Shown here in pieces: positions 41,245-50,995 of a stretch of DNA of 51,774 nt. Below the pieces are notes generated by a model that ran no database searches, was not told where the DNA came from, and saw nothing but the letters and a program-made list of their open reading frames with translations. The stretch comes from an uncultured Clostridia bacterium (GTDB lineage: Bacteria; Bacillota; Clostridia; Christensenellales; Borkfalkiaceae): the NCBI GenBank assembly GCA_937912025.1, contig CALDOZ010000007.1, positions 1 through 51,774 on the forward strand, written 5' to 3'. The stretch's first letter is position 1; each line of letters opens with the position of its first letter. The position numbers and the translations under genes are program-made.

Positions 41245-43440
41245 CTAATCATCCCACCAATCATCATTTAAAATTTTAGAATTTTTATTAAATTTAATTG
41301 ATGGTGATATTTTTTTTTCACCAATTAAATTATTAGTAGTATTTATAGGGGTAATTGTGTAATAATATATACCGTCGTTTATTAATTTTTCTATAAAAGT
41401 ATTTGGAGTTCCTTCGTAAACGATTTGCGTTTTATTGTTATGCTTTCTTTCGATAATAACTTTATCACAATTTGACGTTTGTAAATTTAAAACAACCGTA
41501 TTACCGTCGATATTTACGTCAAGACTTGTAACTAATGGAGTTATTTCTTTTTGTAAATACTCAGTAGGCTCAGTTCCGCTAATATAAAAATAACTTTTCC
41601 CATTATCACTAATATACGTTTTTTGTTCGTTAATTAGTAAGTCATTATCAATTTTTACTTCCAAAACTCCATTAGGCACGTCAAAACTTTTAGGGTGCGC
41701 GTTTTTATATAAATTATCTAAGGTGCATTTTGCATAAATAGCGGGGTAAGAGCCACCGCTTATTTTATTACTTAATAGTGAGTAATCTTCGTTTCCGAGC
41801 CATACTCCAACGGTGTGATTGTTAGTATAGCATATTGTATAAGCGTCAATATTGCCGTTTTCGTTGCCGTTTGTACCAGTTTTAGCGCATACGTCATAAT
41901 TGCTTTTTAGTTTTTTTGCCGTGCCTGATAAAACGCTTTCTTTTAAAATATCGTTAATAATAAAAGACGTTTGCTCGCTAAATACCTTTGTTGAATAATT
42001 ATTATTTTTATAAATAGTGTTGTTGTTTAGTTTAATTTCTTTAATAAATGAAGATTTACTATATTGTCCATTATTTGCAAAAACGGTGTAGCAGTCGCAT
42101 AACTGTGATAAGGTTACGCCTTCGTTGATCGCGCCGAGCGCTACCGATAAATTATCTCCGTCAATATTTATACCTAATTTTTTTGAATAATCGTTTGCTT
42201 TTTCAAAACCGTAACAATCAAGTAGTTTAACGCTCGGCACGTTTAAACTTTTACTAAGCGCATCTTTTATTGTAACGTTACCGTAATACTTTTCTCCGTA
42301 ATTTTTAGGTGTGTATCCGCTAAAATTTGTTACTTCATCGGTGATTATAGTGCTTTCAGTTATTAATTTATCGTTTATCATTGGGGCATAAATATACCAT
42401 GGTTTTATACATGATGCAGGACTTCTTTTTAAAGTGGAATTATTTCCAAAAAATGCGATAATACCGTTATTTTTATTATTTATTACAATTTCTTGACGGC
42501 TGTATTTATATTCACTTTCAACCTTAGTTTCAAAAATATTTTTTTGTAATTTTTCATCAAGATAAGTATAAATTTTTAAGTTGCCGTTAAGGTACGGGTT
42601 AAGTTCAATGTTTTCTTCAATTTCATTTTTTACTGCGTTAATATAGTCTATTAAATAATTATCGTTATTTTTTAAAGAAGTAATTTTAATTGGTAAGTCT
42701 TTATATTTTAAATAATCTTCTTTACTAATATACTTTTGCTTGTACATTTGATTTAAAACGACGTTTTTTCGATTTATAGAATTTTCATAATTTTTTGTGG
42801 GGGAATAAAGTGACGGCGATTTTATAAGTCCTGCAAGTAAACAACTTTCATTTACGTCAAGCATAGACGCATCTTTACCAAAATACAACTTACTTGCATT
42901 GTTTATTCCGTAAGCCCCACCGCCAAAATATATTGTATTTAAATATTTTTCTAAGATTTGTTTTTTAGAGTATTTATTTTCAAGTTCTAACGTTAATTTT
43001 ATTTCATTAAATTTCCGCTTAAACGTTTTCTCACTACTTAAATGCGTATTTTTTATAAGTTGTTGTGAAATTGTCGACGCTCCTTCTTTAATTGAAAATG
43101 ATTTTAAGTTATTTATGGTAGCTCCAATCATTCTAGTTATATCAATACCGCTATGTGAGTAAAATCTTTTATCTTCAATAGCAATAAAACTATTTAAAGT
43201 ATAATCGTGAAGTTTATCTATTTCAATATAATCACAGTTATCGCCTTTATTTTCGCTTAATAGTAAAAAGTTTTCGTCATTATAAAACTCATATTTAATT
43301 GAAGAGTTTTTTAGTTTATTAACGTCTAAATTTACGTTTTTATTAACAACAAAGTAATAAGTTGCTAAAAACAAGAAAAATATTGCGATAATAGAAAGTA
43401 GAAAGAATACTATCTTTAAAAAAATTGATTTCGTTTTCAT
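41245..43440 (-). CDS. Class A penicillin-binding protein (PBP1A-like)
   Basis: A 731-residue bifunctional peptidoglycan synthase. A membrane anchor (about 7-32) is followed by a GT51 transglycosylase domain ('AIEDKRFYSHSGIDITRM', 'KEGASTISQQLIKNTHL', 'YSKKQILEKYLNTIYFGGGAYGI'). The transpeptidase domain has SCIK (Ser343-Lys346), SLN and KTGT motifs. The C-terminal ~130 residues look like a fibronectin-type-III-like or other beta domain. ATG 43440 is preferred. A GTG at 43485 in the same frame lies inside a hairpin and has no site. It is divergent from miaB. Confidence 0.93.
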   Translation of the reverse strand: MKTKSIFLKIVFFLLSIIAIFFLFLATYYFVVNKNVNLDVNKLKNSSIKYEFYNDENFLLLSENKGDNCDYIEIDKLHDYTLNSFIAIEDKRFYSHSGIDITRMIGATINNLKSFSIKEGASTISQQLIKNTHLSSEKTFKRKFNEIKLTLELENKYSKKQILEKYLNTIYFGGGAYGINNASKLYFGKDASMLDVNESCLLAGLIKSPSLYSPTKNYENSINRKNVVLNQMYKQKYISKEDYLKYKDLPIKITSLKNNDNYLIDYINAVKNEIEENIELNPYLNGNLKIYTYLDEKLQKNIFETKVESEYKYSRQEIVINNKNNGIIAFFGNNSTLKRSPASCIKPWYIYAPMINDKLITESTIITDEVTNFSGYTPKNYGEKYYGNVTIKDALSKSLNVPSVKLLDCYGFEKANDYSKKLGINIDGDNLSVALGAINEGVTLSQLCDCYTVFANNGQYSKSSFIKEIKLNNNTIYKNNNYSTKVFSEQTSFIINDILKESVLSGTAKKLKSNYDVCAKTGTNGNENGNIDAYTICYTNNHTVGVWLGNEDYSLLSNKISGGSYPAIYAKCTLDNLYKNAHPKSFDVPNGVLEVKIDNDLLINEQKTYISDNGKSYFYISGTEPTEYLQKEITPLVTSLDVNIDGNTVVLNLQTSNCDKVIIERKHNNKTQIVYEGTPNTFIEKLINDGIYYYTITPINTTNNLIGEKKISPSIKFNKNSKILNDDWWDD

Positions 43441-43475
43441 TAATATTAGTTTGTTTAAATTTAATAGGTATATAC

Positions 43476-43508
43476 GAAAAAACACCGCTATTTTTTAAAA
43501 GTAGCGGT
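43476..43508 (-). terminator. Minus-strand terminator-like hairpin in the leader of the PBP gene
   Basis: A 7-bp stem (ACCGCTA 43484-43490 with TAGCGGT 43502-43508) followed on the minus strand by GTTTTTT. It is 36 nt upstream of the PBP start and only a divergent gene lies behind it, so it may act as an attenuator rather than ending another transcript. Confidence 0.5.
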
Positions 43509-43534
43509 AAATTTTTTATCTTAAATAAAAACAC

Positions 43535-43563
43535 TTGAAAAAAAACGTTAGATTATGTATAAT
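43535..43563 (+). promoter_or_regulatory. Sigma-A promoter of miaB-mutSL-miaA
   Basis: TTGAAA (43535-43540), a 17-nt spacer and a perfect TATAAT (43558-43563). The -10 ends 7 nt before the miaB ATG at 43571, so the first transcribed base should be at or next to the start codon. Confidence 0.7.
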
Positions 43564-43570
43564 AATCTAT

Positions 43571-44890
43571 ATGAAAAATTTAACTTACAAAATACATACT
43601 TACGGTTGTCAAATGAACGTGCATGAGTCTGAAAAACTTTGCGGCATGCTTGAAGAACTTGGTTATACTTGTTGTAACGATGAAAACTTGGCAGACGTTA
43701 TCGTTTTTAATACTTGTTGCGTTCGCGAAAATGCCGAAAATACGGTAATTGGTCACATTGGCAATCTAAAATCGTATAAAACTAAAAATAAAAACGTTAT
43801 TATTGCAGTTTGCGGATGTATGATGCAACAAAACGGAGAGGCTCAAAAGTTAAAAGAAAGATTTCCGTTTATAGATATTATTTTCGGCACTCATAACTTA
43901 CCGCAATTTAAAAACTATCTAACAGCGCGTTTACAAACGGGCAAAAGCATTATTGAAATTGTAGAAGGCGACTTAACAATTTGCGAAAGTATTACTCCAA
44001 AACGTTCAAGTTATCCAAACGCATGGGTTAACGTTATGTATGGTTGTAATAATTTTTGCACTTACTGTATCGTTCCATACGTTAGAGGTAGAGAAAAAAG
44101 TAGAAATCCTGAAGTAATAATTAACGAAGTTAAGTCTTTAGTAAACGACGGGTATAAAGAAATTACTTTACTTGGTCAAAACGTAGACTCTTACGGCAAA
44201 ACGCTTGAAAATAAAATTGATTTTGCCGATTTACTTACGCAAATTGATAAAATTGACGGCGATTTTAGAATTAGATTTATGTCTAATCACCCTAAAGACG
44301 TTAATGAAAAACTAATTAAAGTCATTGCGGGTAGTAAAAAAATATGCAACTCAATACATTTACCAATTCAAAGCGGTTCTAATAGAGTTTTATCGCTTAT
44401 GAATAGAAAATATACCCGTGAAGATTATCTTGAAAAGATTGAGTTGATTAGAAAACATATTCCTAACTGCGCAATTACAAGCGATATTATGATAGGTTTT
44501 CCAACTGAAACTGAGCAAGATTTTTTAGACACGGTAGATATTGTTAATAAAGTTAAGTTTGACGGCGCGTTTACTTTTGTTTACTCAAAGCGTAAAGGAA
44601 CAAAAGCGGCGATTATGGACGGGCAAATTGACGAAGCCGTTAAAAAAGACAGAATTATGCGCCTTGTTGAACTACAAAACGAAATTAACCGCGTAAAATC
44701 TAAAGAATACTTTAATAAAACAGTAGAAATTTTATGCGAAGATTATGATAAAAAGAAAGATTTATATCAAGGCCGTGATGAGTTTGGTCGCATGATATAT
44801 TTTACAAGTGATAAAAATTTAATTGGTCAATTTGTAAAAGTTACCGTTAAACAAACGGGAGGAATATCACTTAAAGGTGAATTAAATTAA
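43571..44890 (+). CDS. miaB: tRNA-2-methylthio-N6-dimethylallyladenosine synthase
   Basis: A 439-residue radical-SAM methylthiotransferase acting on i6A37 of tRNA made by MiaA (encoded downstream). The N-terminal cluster domain has 'TYGCQMNVHESE', 'NTCCVRENAE' and 'CGCMMQQ'. The radical-SAM motif is C159-x3-C163-x2-C166, and a TRAM domain ends the chain ('ILCEDYDKKKDLYQGRDEFGRMI'). ATG 43571 corresponds to the normal family N-terminus. Upstream in-frame codons lie in the promoter. There is no Shine-Dalgarno site. Confidence 0.95.
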   Translation: MKNLTYKIHTYGCQMNVHESEKLCGMLEELGYTCCNDENLADVIVFNTCCVRENAENTVIGHIGNLKSYKTKNKNVIIAVCGCMMQQNGEAQKLKERFPFIDIIFGTHNLPQFKNYLTARLQTGKSIIEIVEGDLTICESITPKRSSYPNAWVNVMYGCNNFCTYCIVPYVRGREKSRNPEVIINEVKSLVNDGYKEITLLGQNVDSYGKTLENKIDFADLLTQIDKIDGDFRIRFMSNHPKDVNEKLIKVIAGSKKICNSIHLPIQSGSNRVLSLMNRKYTREDYLEKIELIRKHIPNCAITSDIMIGFPTETEQDFLDTVDIVNKVKFDGAFTFVYSKRKGTKAAIMDGQIDEAVKKDRIMRLVELQNEINRVKSKEYFNKTVEILCEDYDKKKDLYQGRDEFGRMIYFTSDKNLIGQFVKVTVKQTGGISLKGELN

Positions 44891-44894
44891 AATT

Positions 44895-47510
44895 ATGTTG
44901 TTGTTAAAAGATATAGACGAAAGTAAACTTTCTAAAATGATGGGGCATTACGTTAAAATCAAAAAATCGCACCTTGATTGCGTTGTTTTTTATAGGCTTG
45001 GCGATTTTTATGAAATGTTTTTTGACGATGCTATTAGAGTTTCAAAAATGCTCGACCTAACTTTAACGGGTAGAGATTGTAGTTTAGACGAGCGCGCACC
45101 AATGTGCGGTATTCCTTTTCACGCTGCAGATAACTATATTGCAAAACTTGTTTCAATGGGCGAAAAAGTTGCAATTTGTGAGCAACTTAGCGACCCTTCT
45201 GAAGGTTACGTTCATCGCGACGTTGTAAAAATTGTATCGGCAGGTACTATTACTGAAGACGGGCTTTTAGATGATAAACTTAATAACTACATTGCGTCCG
45301 TTTCAATAATTAACGGCGAATGTTCAGTTGCTTGGTCTGATATTACGACGGGCGAATTTTACGTTAAAACTTTAAGTGACACTAATGAAATTACTATTAC
45401 TGACGAACTTGTTAAAACTGCTCCGTCTGAAATTATATGTAATCAAAAAGTTTACGAAATAGTTGCAAATTCACCAGTAATCGTACACGGGGTTTTACCT
45501 AAATTTAATTTATTTAGAGAGTACGCTTTTAACTACGACGAAGCGGAAAATACTTTAAAATCGCACTTTGAAGTTTTAAGTTTAGCATGTTTTTCTATTG
45601 AAGAAAATAAGTCGGCAATTTCGGCGTGTGGCGCGCTTATGACGTACTTAACTGAAACTCAAAAACACGCGCTTTTAAACATAAACAAAATAACTCTTGA
45701 AGAAAGCGGTCAATATATGCTTATTGATAGTACCGCTTCAAGAAATTTAGAACTTATTAAAACGTTGCGCGACGGTAAAAAGTACGGCTCTTTATTATGG
45801 CTTTTAGACCATTGCTCAACTTCAATGGGTTCAAGAAATTTAGTTAATTGGATAAACAATCCGTTACTTGATATTGAAAAAATCAACTATAGACTTGACG
45901 GTGTTGAAGAACTTTTCAAAGACCCTTTAATGCGTAACGCCGTAAGAGATATTACTTCCTCAATACGCGATATAGAAAGAATCTCGGGTAAAATTTCAAA
46001 CAACAATATAACTCCTAAAGATTGTTTAAACTTAGCGTCGTCGCTTTCAGTTCTTCCAAAACTTAAAGAAACGTTAAAGTTTGCCTTTTCTGAAATTTTA
46101 GTTGACGTTAATAAGCGCATTACTGATTTTAAAGACTTATCTCAACTTTTAATTAAAGCAATTGACCCAAACGTAACCGCAACGACAAAAGAAGGCGGGT
46201 ATATCGCCAATGGGTTTGATAAAGAACTTGATAGACTTCGCTTGGTTTCAACAAATAGCGAAGGTTTAATTAAAGAAATTGAAGAAAGAGAGCGCGAAGC
46301 AACCGGAATTAAAAATTTAAGAATTAATTATAATAAAGTATTTGGTTACTATATTGAAGTTACAAATTCATTTAAAGATAAAGTTCCGTATTCATACGTT
46401 AGAAAACAAACTCTCGTAGGCGCTGAACGTTACATAACTGAAGAATTAAAAGAACTTGAAGACGAAATTTTAGGCGCTAAAGAAAAAGCAATCCGTCTTG
46501 AAAACGATATTTTTTCAAAAATTAAAAGTCTTTTACAATCAAATATCAAAAATCTTCAAAACACGTCACGCGCGATTGCTTGTCTTGACTGTTTAACGAG
46601 TTTAGCCTACGTTGCTAAGAAGAATAACTACGTTAGACCTACTATTTCTAATTACGGCTCTGAACTTAAAATTGAAGGTGGAAGACACCCCGTTGTTGAA
46701 AACGTATCAAGCGAGAGTTTTATTGCAAACGATGCAACGCTCAATTCTTCAACTGATAGAATGATGATTATAACAGGTCCTAATATGGCTGGTAAATCAA
46801 CGTATATGAGGCAAATTGCGTTAATTACTATTATGGCTCATATAGGTTCGTTCGTGCCTTGTAAAAAGGCTACAATACCGCTTACCGATAGAATATTTAC
46901 TCGTGTTGGCGCTAGTGATAATTTAATTTTCGACCAATCTACGTTTATGGTTGAAATGAGTGAGGTTGCATCAATTTTAAATAAAGCAACGTCAAACAGT
47001 CTTTTGATTTTAGACGAAGTTGGTCGTGGTACGTCTACTTACGACGGACTTTCTATCGCCTGGGCAGTCGTTGAGTATATTACTAATAAAATTAAAGCAA
47101 AAACTCTATTTGCAACGCATTACCATGAACTTTCTGAACTTGAAGGAAAAATTGACGGAGTAAGAAATTATAAAATTACAGTAAAAGAAATTTCAGGTAA
47201 AATAATTTTCTTAAGAAAAATTGCAGTAGGTAGCGCAAATAAAAGTTTTGGTATAGAAGTAGCGTCACTTGCTGGAGTTCCTAAGGCAGTAACTTTAAAC
47301 GCTAAAAAAATATTGAAACGTTTAGAAGATAAAGACCTAAATTTAGATAGTAAAACAAATACCGTCGACGTTATTGAAAAAGAAGACGACGTTATTGATA
47401 AAAACGCTATCGAAGTTATTGACTTAATTGAAAATACCGACGTTGACAGTTTATCTCCACGTCAAGCGCTTGATTTAATTTATCAATTAAAAAACAAAAT
47501 TAAGGGGTAA
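44895..47510 (+). CDS. mutS: DNA mismatch recognition protein MutS
   Basis: An 871-residue ATPase that binds mismatches through the 'GDFYEMFFDDA' Phe-x-Glu motif (about 36-46). Connector, lever and clamp regions are followed by the C-terminal ATPase: Walker A 'GPNMAGKSTYM' (about 628-638), Walker B 'LILDEVGRGTSTYDG' (about 703-717) and 'FATHYHEL'. The C-terminal helix-turn-helix dimerisation segment is present. It starts 4 nt after miaB with only a distant AAAGGTG. Followed by mutL. Confidence 0.96.
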   Translation: MLLLKDIDESKLSKMMGHYVKIKKSHLDCVVFYRLGDFYEMFFDDAIRVSKMLDLTLTGRDCSLDERAPMCGIPFHAADNYIAKLVSMGEKVAICEQLSDPSEGYVHRDVVKIVSAGTITEDGLLDDKLNNYIASVSIINGECSVAWSDITTGEFYVKTLSDTNEITITDELVKTAPSEIICNQKVYEIVANSPVIVHGVLPKFNLFREYAFNYDEAENTLKSHFEVLSLACFSIEENKSAISACGALMTYLTETQKHALLNINKITLEESGQYMLIDSTASRNLELIKTLRDGKKYGSLLWLLDHCSTSMGSRNLVNWINNPLLDIEKINYRLDGVEELFKDPLMRNAVRDITSSIRDIERISGKISNNNITPKDCLNLASSLSVLPKLKETLKFAFSEILVDVNKRITDFKDLSQLLIKAIDPNVTATTKEGGYIANGFDKELDRLRLVSTNSEGLIKEIEEREREATGIKNLRINYNKVFGYYIEVTNSFKDKVPYSYVRKQTLVGAERYITEELKELEDEILGAKEKAIRLENDIFSKIKSLLQSNIKNLQNTSRAIACLDCLTSLAYVAKKNNYVRPTISNYGSELKIEGGRHPVVENVSSESFIANDATLNSSTDRMMIITGPNMAGKSTYMRQIALITIMAHIGSFVPCKKATIPLTDRIFTRVGASDNLIFDQSTFMVEMSEVASILNKATSNSLLILDEVGRGTSTYDGLSIAWAVVEYITNKIKAKTLFATHYHELSELEGKIDGVRNYKITVKEISGKIIFLRKIAVGSANKSFGIEVASLAGVPKAVTLNAKKILKRLEDKDLNLDSKTNTVDVIEKEDDVIDKNAIEVIDLIENTDVDSLSPRQALDLIYQLKNKIKG

Positions 47511-47513
47511 AAA

Positions 47514-49460
47514 ATGTCTATTATCAATCAACTTGATAAATCTGTTTACAATCGAATATCAGCAGGTGAAGTTGTTGAAAGTCCTTTTTCAGTTGTTAAA
47601 GAACTTATTGAAAACTCCATTGACGCTAAAGCAACTGAGATAACAATTAACGTTTTAAACGGCGGAAAAGACCTTATTGAAGTAATTGATAACGGTTGCG
47701 GTATATTAAAAGACGATTTATTAAAAACTGTTTTACCGCACGCAACTTCAAAAATTTGTAACGTTGAAGACCTTGATAATATTTTAACGCTCGGGTTTAG
47801 AGGCGAGGCTTTGGCGTCTATTGCATCAGTGTCTAAAATGAGCATAACTTCAAGGGTAAATTCTTATCCAATAGGTTTTAAATTCGACGTTGTAGGCGGG
47901 GAATGTTCTGAACTTCAAGACGAGCCTTGCAAAGTTGGTACTAAAGTTAAAGTTTGCGACTTGTTTTTCAATACTCCCGCTCGCCGTAAGTTTTTAAAAA
48001 CTGATAGGTCTGAAGAAAACGCCATTACTGATATGGTTTCGAGAATGATTCTTGCAAACCCTAACGTTTCTTTTAAATATAACGTTGACGGTAAAAACGT
48101 AATTTCATCGTTTGGCGATGGTATTGAAGACGCTATTTTATCAATTTACGGTAGTGAAACATATAATAATTGTTTTAAAATTAGCAATTATAAAAACGGC
48201 GTTAAAATTGAAGGTTATATAGGTAATCATAACTTTACAAAACCAAATAGAACGTTCCAAACGGTTATATTAAACGGAAGATATATAGTTAATCAAACTA
48301 TTCAATCGGCAATTCATAACGCTTATGCAAGTTATTTAATGAAAAGAAGATATCCTTTTTACGTTTTATATATAACTATGCCGAGCGAAGTTGTTGACGT
48401 AAACGTTACTCCTAATAAGTCAGACGTTCGTTTTATGGATAATTCCGTTGTATATTCGGCGTTATATTCAACCATTTCAAACGTATTAGACGGTAGCGAC
48501 AAAGCCGTTGACATTATCGTTGACGATAAAAAAGTTAACGTTGTGTCGGATAATTCTAGCGATAATAATAACGTAAATGCTAATAATAAAAAGTTAGTAG
48601 ATAATTCTAACGACGTTGATGATGACGGATATAAAATTGTAACGCTAACTGATACTCCTAATAAGAATAAACGCTATACAAAAGATACGTTTAATAGCGA
48701 TTTAGGTCAAATGTTATTAAACCTTGCTGAAAATCCGTTAGTTTTTAACAATACTACGCAAAAAGTAAACGAAGGCGAAGATGATAAGCCCGTTTCTATT
48801 GACGTGTTTGAAGAAAATAAGCGCTATATTCAGCAACTTGAAGATGAAAAACTTAAAAAAGAACAACAGTTTATTATTGAAGAACAAACTGCTGAATTGT
48901 CGTACGTTGGTCAAGTCTTAAATACTTATTTAATTTTCCAAAGAAATAACGACGTGTTTTTTGTTGACCAACACGCCGCTCACGAACGTTTACTTTATAA
49001 TAAACTTCATTACGTTAGATTAACTGGCGAAAGGAATATTCAACCTTTACTTGTCCCGTATGAAATTAACGTAAACGCTATTGAATATAACTATATTAAT
49101 TCAAAACTTGAATATTTGCGTAAACTCGGTATTGAAATTAGTGAAAATAAACGTGGCGAGTTTGTTATATCGGCAATTCCTTGCGAACTTATAGATCTTA
49201 ATATCGACCAATTTTTTAACGAAATTTTGCAAGACGATAAATTATACTCTGAAACTGTACCTGACGTTATCAATGAAAGACTTATGCAAAAAGCGTGTAA
49301 ATCGGCAATTAAAGCAGGTAAAGCGTTAGATAAGTCTGAAGTTGATTCGCTTATGAAATTATTAAACGGAAATATCAACTTAAAATGTCCGCACGGAAGA
49401 CCTATTGCGGTTAAAATATCACGCAAAGAAATTGATAAATGGTTTAAAAGAATAGTATGA
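47514..49460 (+). CDS. mutL: DNA mismatch repair endonuclease MutL
   Basis: A 648-residue protein with an N-terminal GHKL ATPase ('ELIENSIDAKA', 'DNGCGI', 'GFRGEALASIASVSKM') and a C-terminal endonuclease domain carrying the metal-binding DQHAAHERL motif (about 485-493) plus 'CPHGRP'. It is therefore the nicking type used where MutH is absent. A long, low-complexity Asn/Asp-rich linker lies at about 330-390. Strong AAGGGG site. The 3' end overlaps miaA by 4 nt. Confidence 0.96.
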   Translation: MSIINQLDKSVYNRISAGEVVESPFSVVKELIENSIDAKATEITINVLNGGKDLIEVIDNGCGILKDDLLKTVLPHATSKICNVEDLDNILTLGFRGEALASIASVSKMSITSRVNSYPIGFKFDVVGGECSELQDEPCKVGTKVKVCDLFFNTPARRKFLKTDRSEENAITDMVSRMILANPNVSFKYNVDGKNVISSFGDGIEDAILSIYGSETYNNCFKISNYKNGVKIEGYIGNHNFTKPNRTFQTVILNGRYIVNQTIQSAIHNAYASYLMKRRYPFYVLYITMPSEVVDVNVTPNKSDVRFMDNSVVYSALYSTISNVLDGSDKAVDIIVDDKKVNVVSDNSSDNNNVNANNKKLVDNSNDVDDDGYKIVTLTDTPNKNKRYTKDTFNSDLGQMLLNLAENPLVFNNTTQKVNEGEDDKPVSIDVFEENKRYIQQLEDEKLKKEQQFIIEEQTAELSYVGQVLNTYLIFQRNNDVFFVDQHAAHERLLYNKLHYVRLTGERNIQPLLVPYEINVNAIEYNYINSKLEYLRKLGIEISENKRGEFVISAIPCELIDLNIDQFFNEILQDDKLYSETVPDVINERLMQKACKSAIKAGKALDKSEVDSLMKLLNGNINLKCPHGRPIAVKISRKEIDKWFKRIV

Positions 49461-50368
49461 AACCACAGTTAATTATAATTTGCGGACCGACTGGTTCAGG
49501 TAAGTCGGATATATCAATTGAACTCGCTAAAAAACTTGATACAGAAATTATTTCTGCCGATTCGCTTGCTATTTATAAGCGTTTAGATATTGGTACGGCT
49601 AAACCAACGCCCGAGCAATTAAAGAGCGTTAAACACCATTTAATTGACGTTATTGAGCCTACTCAATCTTTTTCCGTTCACGACTATGAAAAACTTGCTC
49701 TTCCTATTGTTGAAGATTTAATTAGTAAAGGTAAAACTCCTATTATTTGTGGTGGAACGGGTTTTTACATCAATTCAATATTATATAAGTTAAGTTACGG
49801 AAACACCGCCGACAATAGCGAAATTAGACAAAAATTAAATAATTTAGCAAAAGAAAAAGGGCTTGAATACGTTTATAACGAACTTAAAAAAGTTGATGCA
49901 GAAACGGCTAATAAACTTCACGTTAACGACTCTGTTAGAGTTATTCGCGCGCTTGAAATATATTACGCTACTGGTAAAAAGAAATCTGAACAAAACGATA
50001 AGCAAATTCCGCGTTTTACTTATAAAGCGTATTCTATTTATCGTCCGCGTGAACAACTTTATGATAGAATAAATAAACGTGTTGACGTTATGCTCAATAA
50101 CGGTTTAGTTGAAGAAGTTCAAAGCCTTATAAATATAGGCATAAATAAAGATTATCAATGTATGCAAGGTATAGGGTACAAGGAAGTTTACGACGCTATA
50201 ACTTCTAACGATTTTTCTACGCTTAGCGACCTACTAAAACTTAATTCGCGCCACTACGCTAAACGACAAATAACTTTCTTTAAAAAACTTGACGGGTTAA
50301 CTTATATACCGCCAAATATAAACGAAAGTGTTAATTTTATATTAAACGATATAAAAACGGACGAATAA
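49457..50368 (+). CDS. miaA: tRNA dimethylallyltransferase
   Basis: A 303-residue enzyme that adds a dimethylallyl group to A37 of tRNAs reading U-starting codons. P-loop 'CGPTGSGKSDISIELA' (8-23), 'SADSLAIYKRLDIGTAKP' and 'GGTGFYINSILY' are family motifs, and 'RHYAKRQITFFKKL' lies near the end. It makes the substrate of MiaB, encoded first in the same operon. hfq, often next to miaA in clostridia, is absent. The terminator overlaps its stop codon. Confidence 0.96.
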   Translation: MKPQLIIICGPTGSGKSDISIELAKKLDTEIISADSLAIYKRLDIGTAKPTPEQLKSVKHHLIDVIEPTQSFSVHDYEKLALPIVEDLISKGKTPIICGGTGFYINSILYKLSYGNTADNSEIRQKLNNLAKEKGLEYVYNELKKVDAETANKLHVNDSVRVIRALEIYYATGKKKSEQNDKQIPRFTYKAYSIYRPREQLYDRINKRVDVMLNNGLVEEVQSLINIGINKDYQCMQGIGYKEVYDAITSNDFSTLSDLLKLNSRHYAKRQITFFKKLDGLTYIPPNINESVNFILNDIKTDE

Positions 50369-50383
50369 TTCTTCGTCCGTTTT
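50354..50383. terminator. Bidirectional terminator between miaA and lexA
   Basis: A 12-bp perfect stem (AAAACGGACGAA with TTCGTCCGTTTT) and a 6-nt loop. The A/T runs at the two ends give U-tails in both directions for these convergent genes. Confidence 0.85.
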
Positions 50384-50395
50384 CAATATATATTA

Positions 50396-50977
50396 TTAAA
50401 ACTTTCTAATTAAACCTTCAACAACGCCTAAAACTACTACATTATCTAAAATAATATCTTCATATTTATCGTTTTCAGGGTGTAAAACAATTTTACTATT
50501 GCGTTTATAAAAGCGCTTAACGGTTGCGCTATCGTCAATTAAAACGACGGCAATATCACCGTTATTAGCCGTTTCTTGTTTTCTTACAACGATTTTATCT
50601 CCGTTTAAAATACCGGCATTTATCATACTATCGCCTTGAACTCTTAGCATAAACGTATCGTCGTCACTATTAAATTCTTTAGGTAGGGTATAATAATCTT
50701 CATAATTTTCAGTTGCGAAAATAGGTGTGCCGGCAGTAACCGTACCAATCAACGGTACGCCAAGCGCCGATTTAACCGTTATTGCGCGTTTTTTATCATC
50801 AATTTTAGAAATTAAACCTTTTTCGCTAAGTTTTTGAAGATAAGAATGCGCCGTTGCCGTTGACTTAACTTTAAGGTCGCGACAAATATCGCGAACTGTT
50901 GGCGCGTAACCGTTATCTTTTATGTAATTTTGAACGTATTTATATACTACTTTTAATTTTTCTTCAATTTTCGACAT
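50396..50977 (-). CDS. lexA: LexA repressor
   Basis: A 193-residue SOS repressor. The N-terminal winged helix has 'APTVRDICRDLKVKSTATAHSYLQKLSEKGLI' (25-56), the self-cleavage site is Ala82-Gly83 in 'GTVTAGTPIF', and the catalytic dyad is Ser117 ('QGDSMINAGI') and Lys154 ('ATVKRF'). ATG 50977 is chosen because AAGGTGAG lies just upstream; in-frame codons farther out fall on the promoter. It probably controls itself through the palindrome at 51023-51034. Confidence 0.96.
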   Translation of the reverse strand: MSKIEEKLKVVYKYVQNYIKDNGYAPTVRDICRDLKVKSTATAHSYLQKLSEKGLISKIDDKKRAITVKSALGVPLIGTVTAGTPIFATENYEDYYTLPKEFNSDDDTFMLRVQGDSMINAGILNGDKIVVRKQETANNGDIAVVLIDDSATVKRFYKRNSKIVLHPENDKYEDIILDNVVVLGVVEGLIRKF

Positions 50978-50995
50978 TTTTCTCACCTTTTCTAC

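Noticed and set aside
43441..43485. Upstream GTG (43485) as the PBP start
   Set aside because: It sits in the 3' edge of a terminator-like hairpin and lacks a ribosome-binding site. The ATG at 43440 begins a normal cytoplasmic tail and membrane anchor.
48540..48620. Asn/Asp repeats in mutL as a tandem-repeat element
   Set aside because: This is the expected low-complexity linker between the ATPase and endonuclease domains, with no exact DNA repeat unit.
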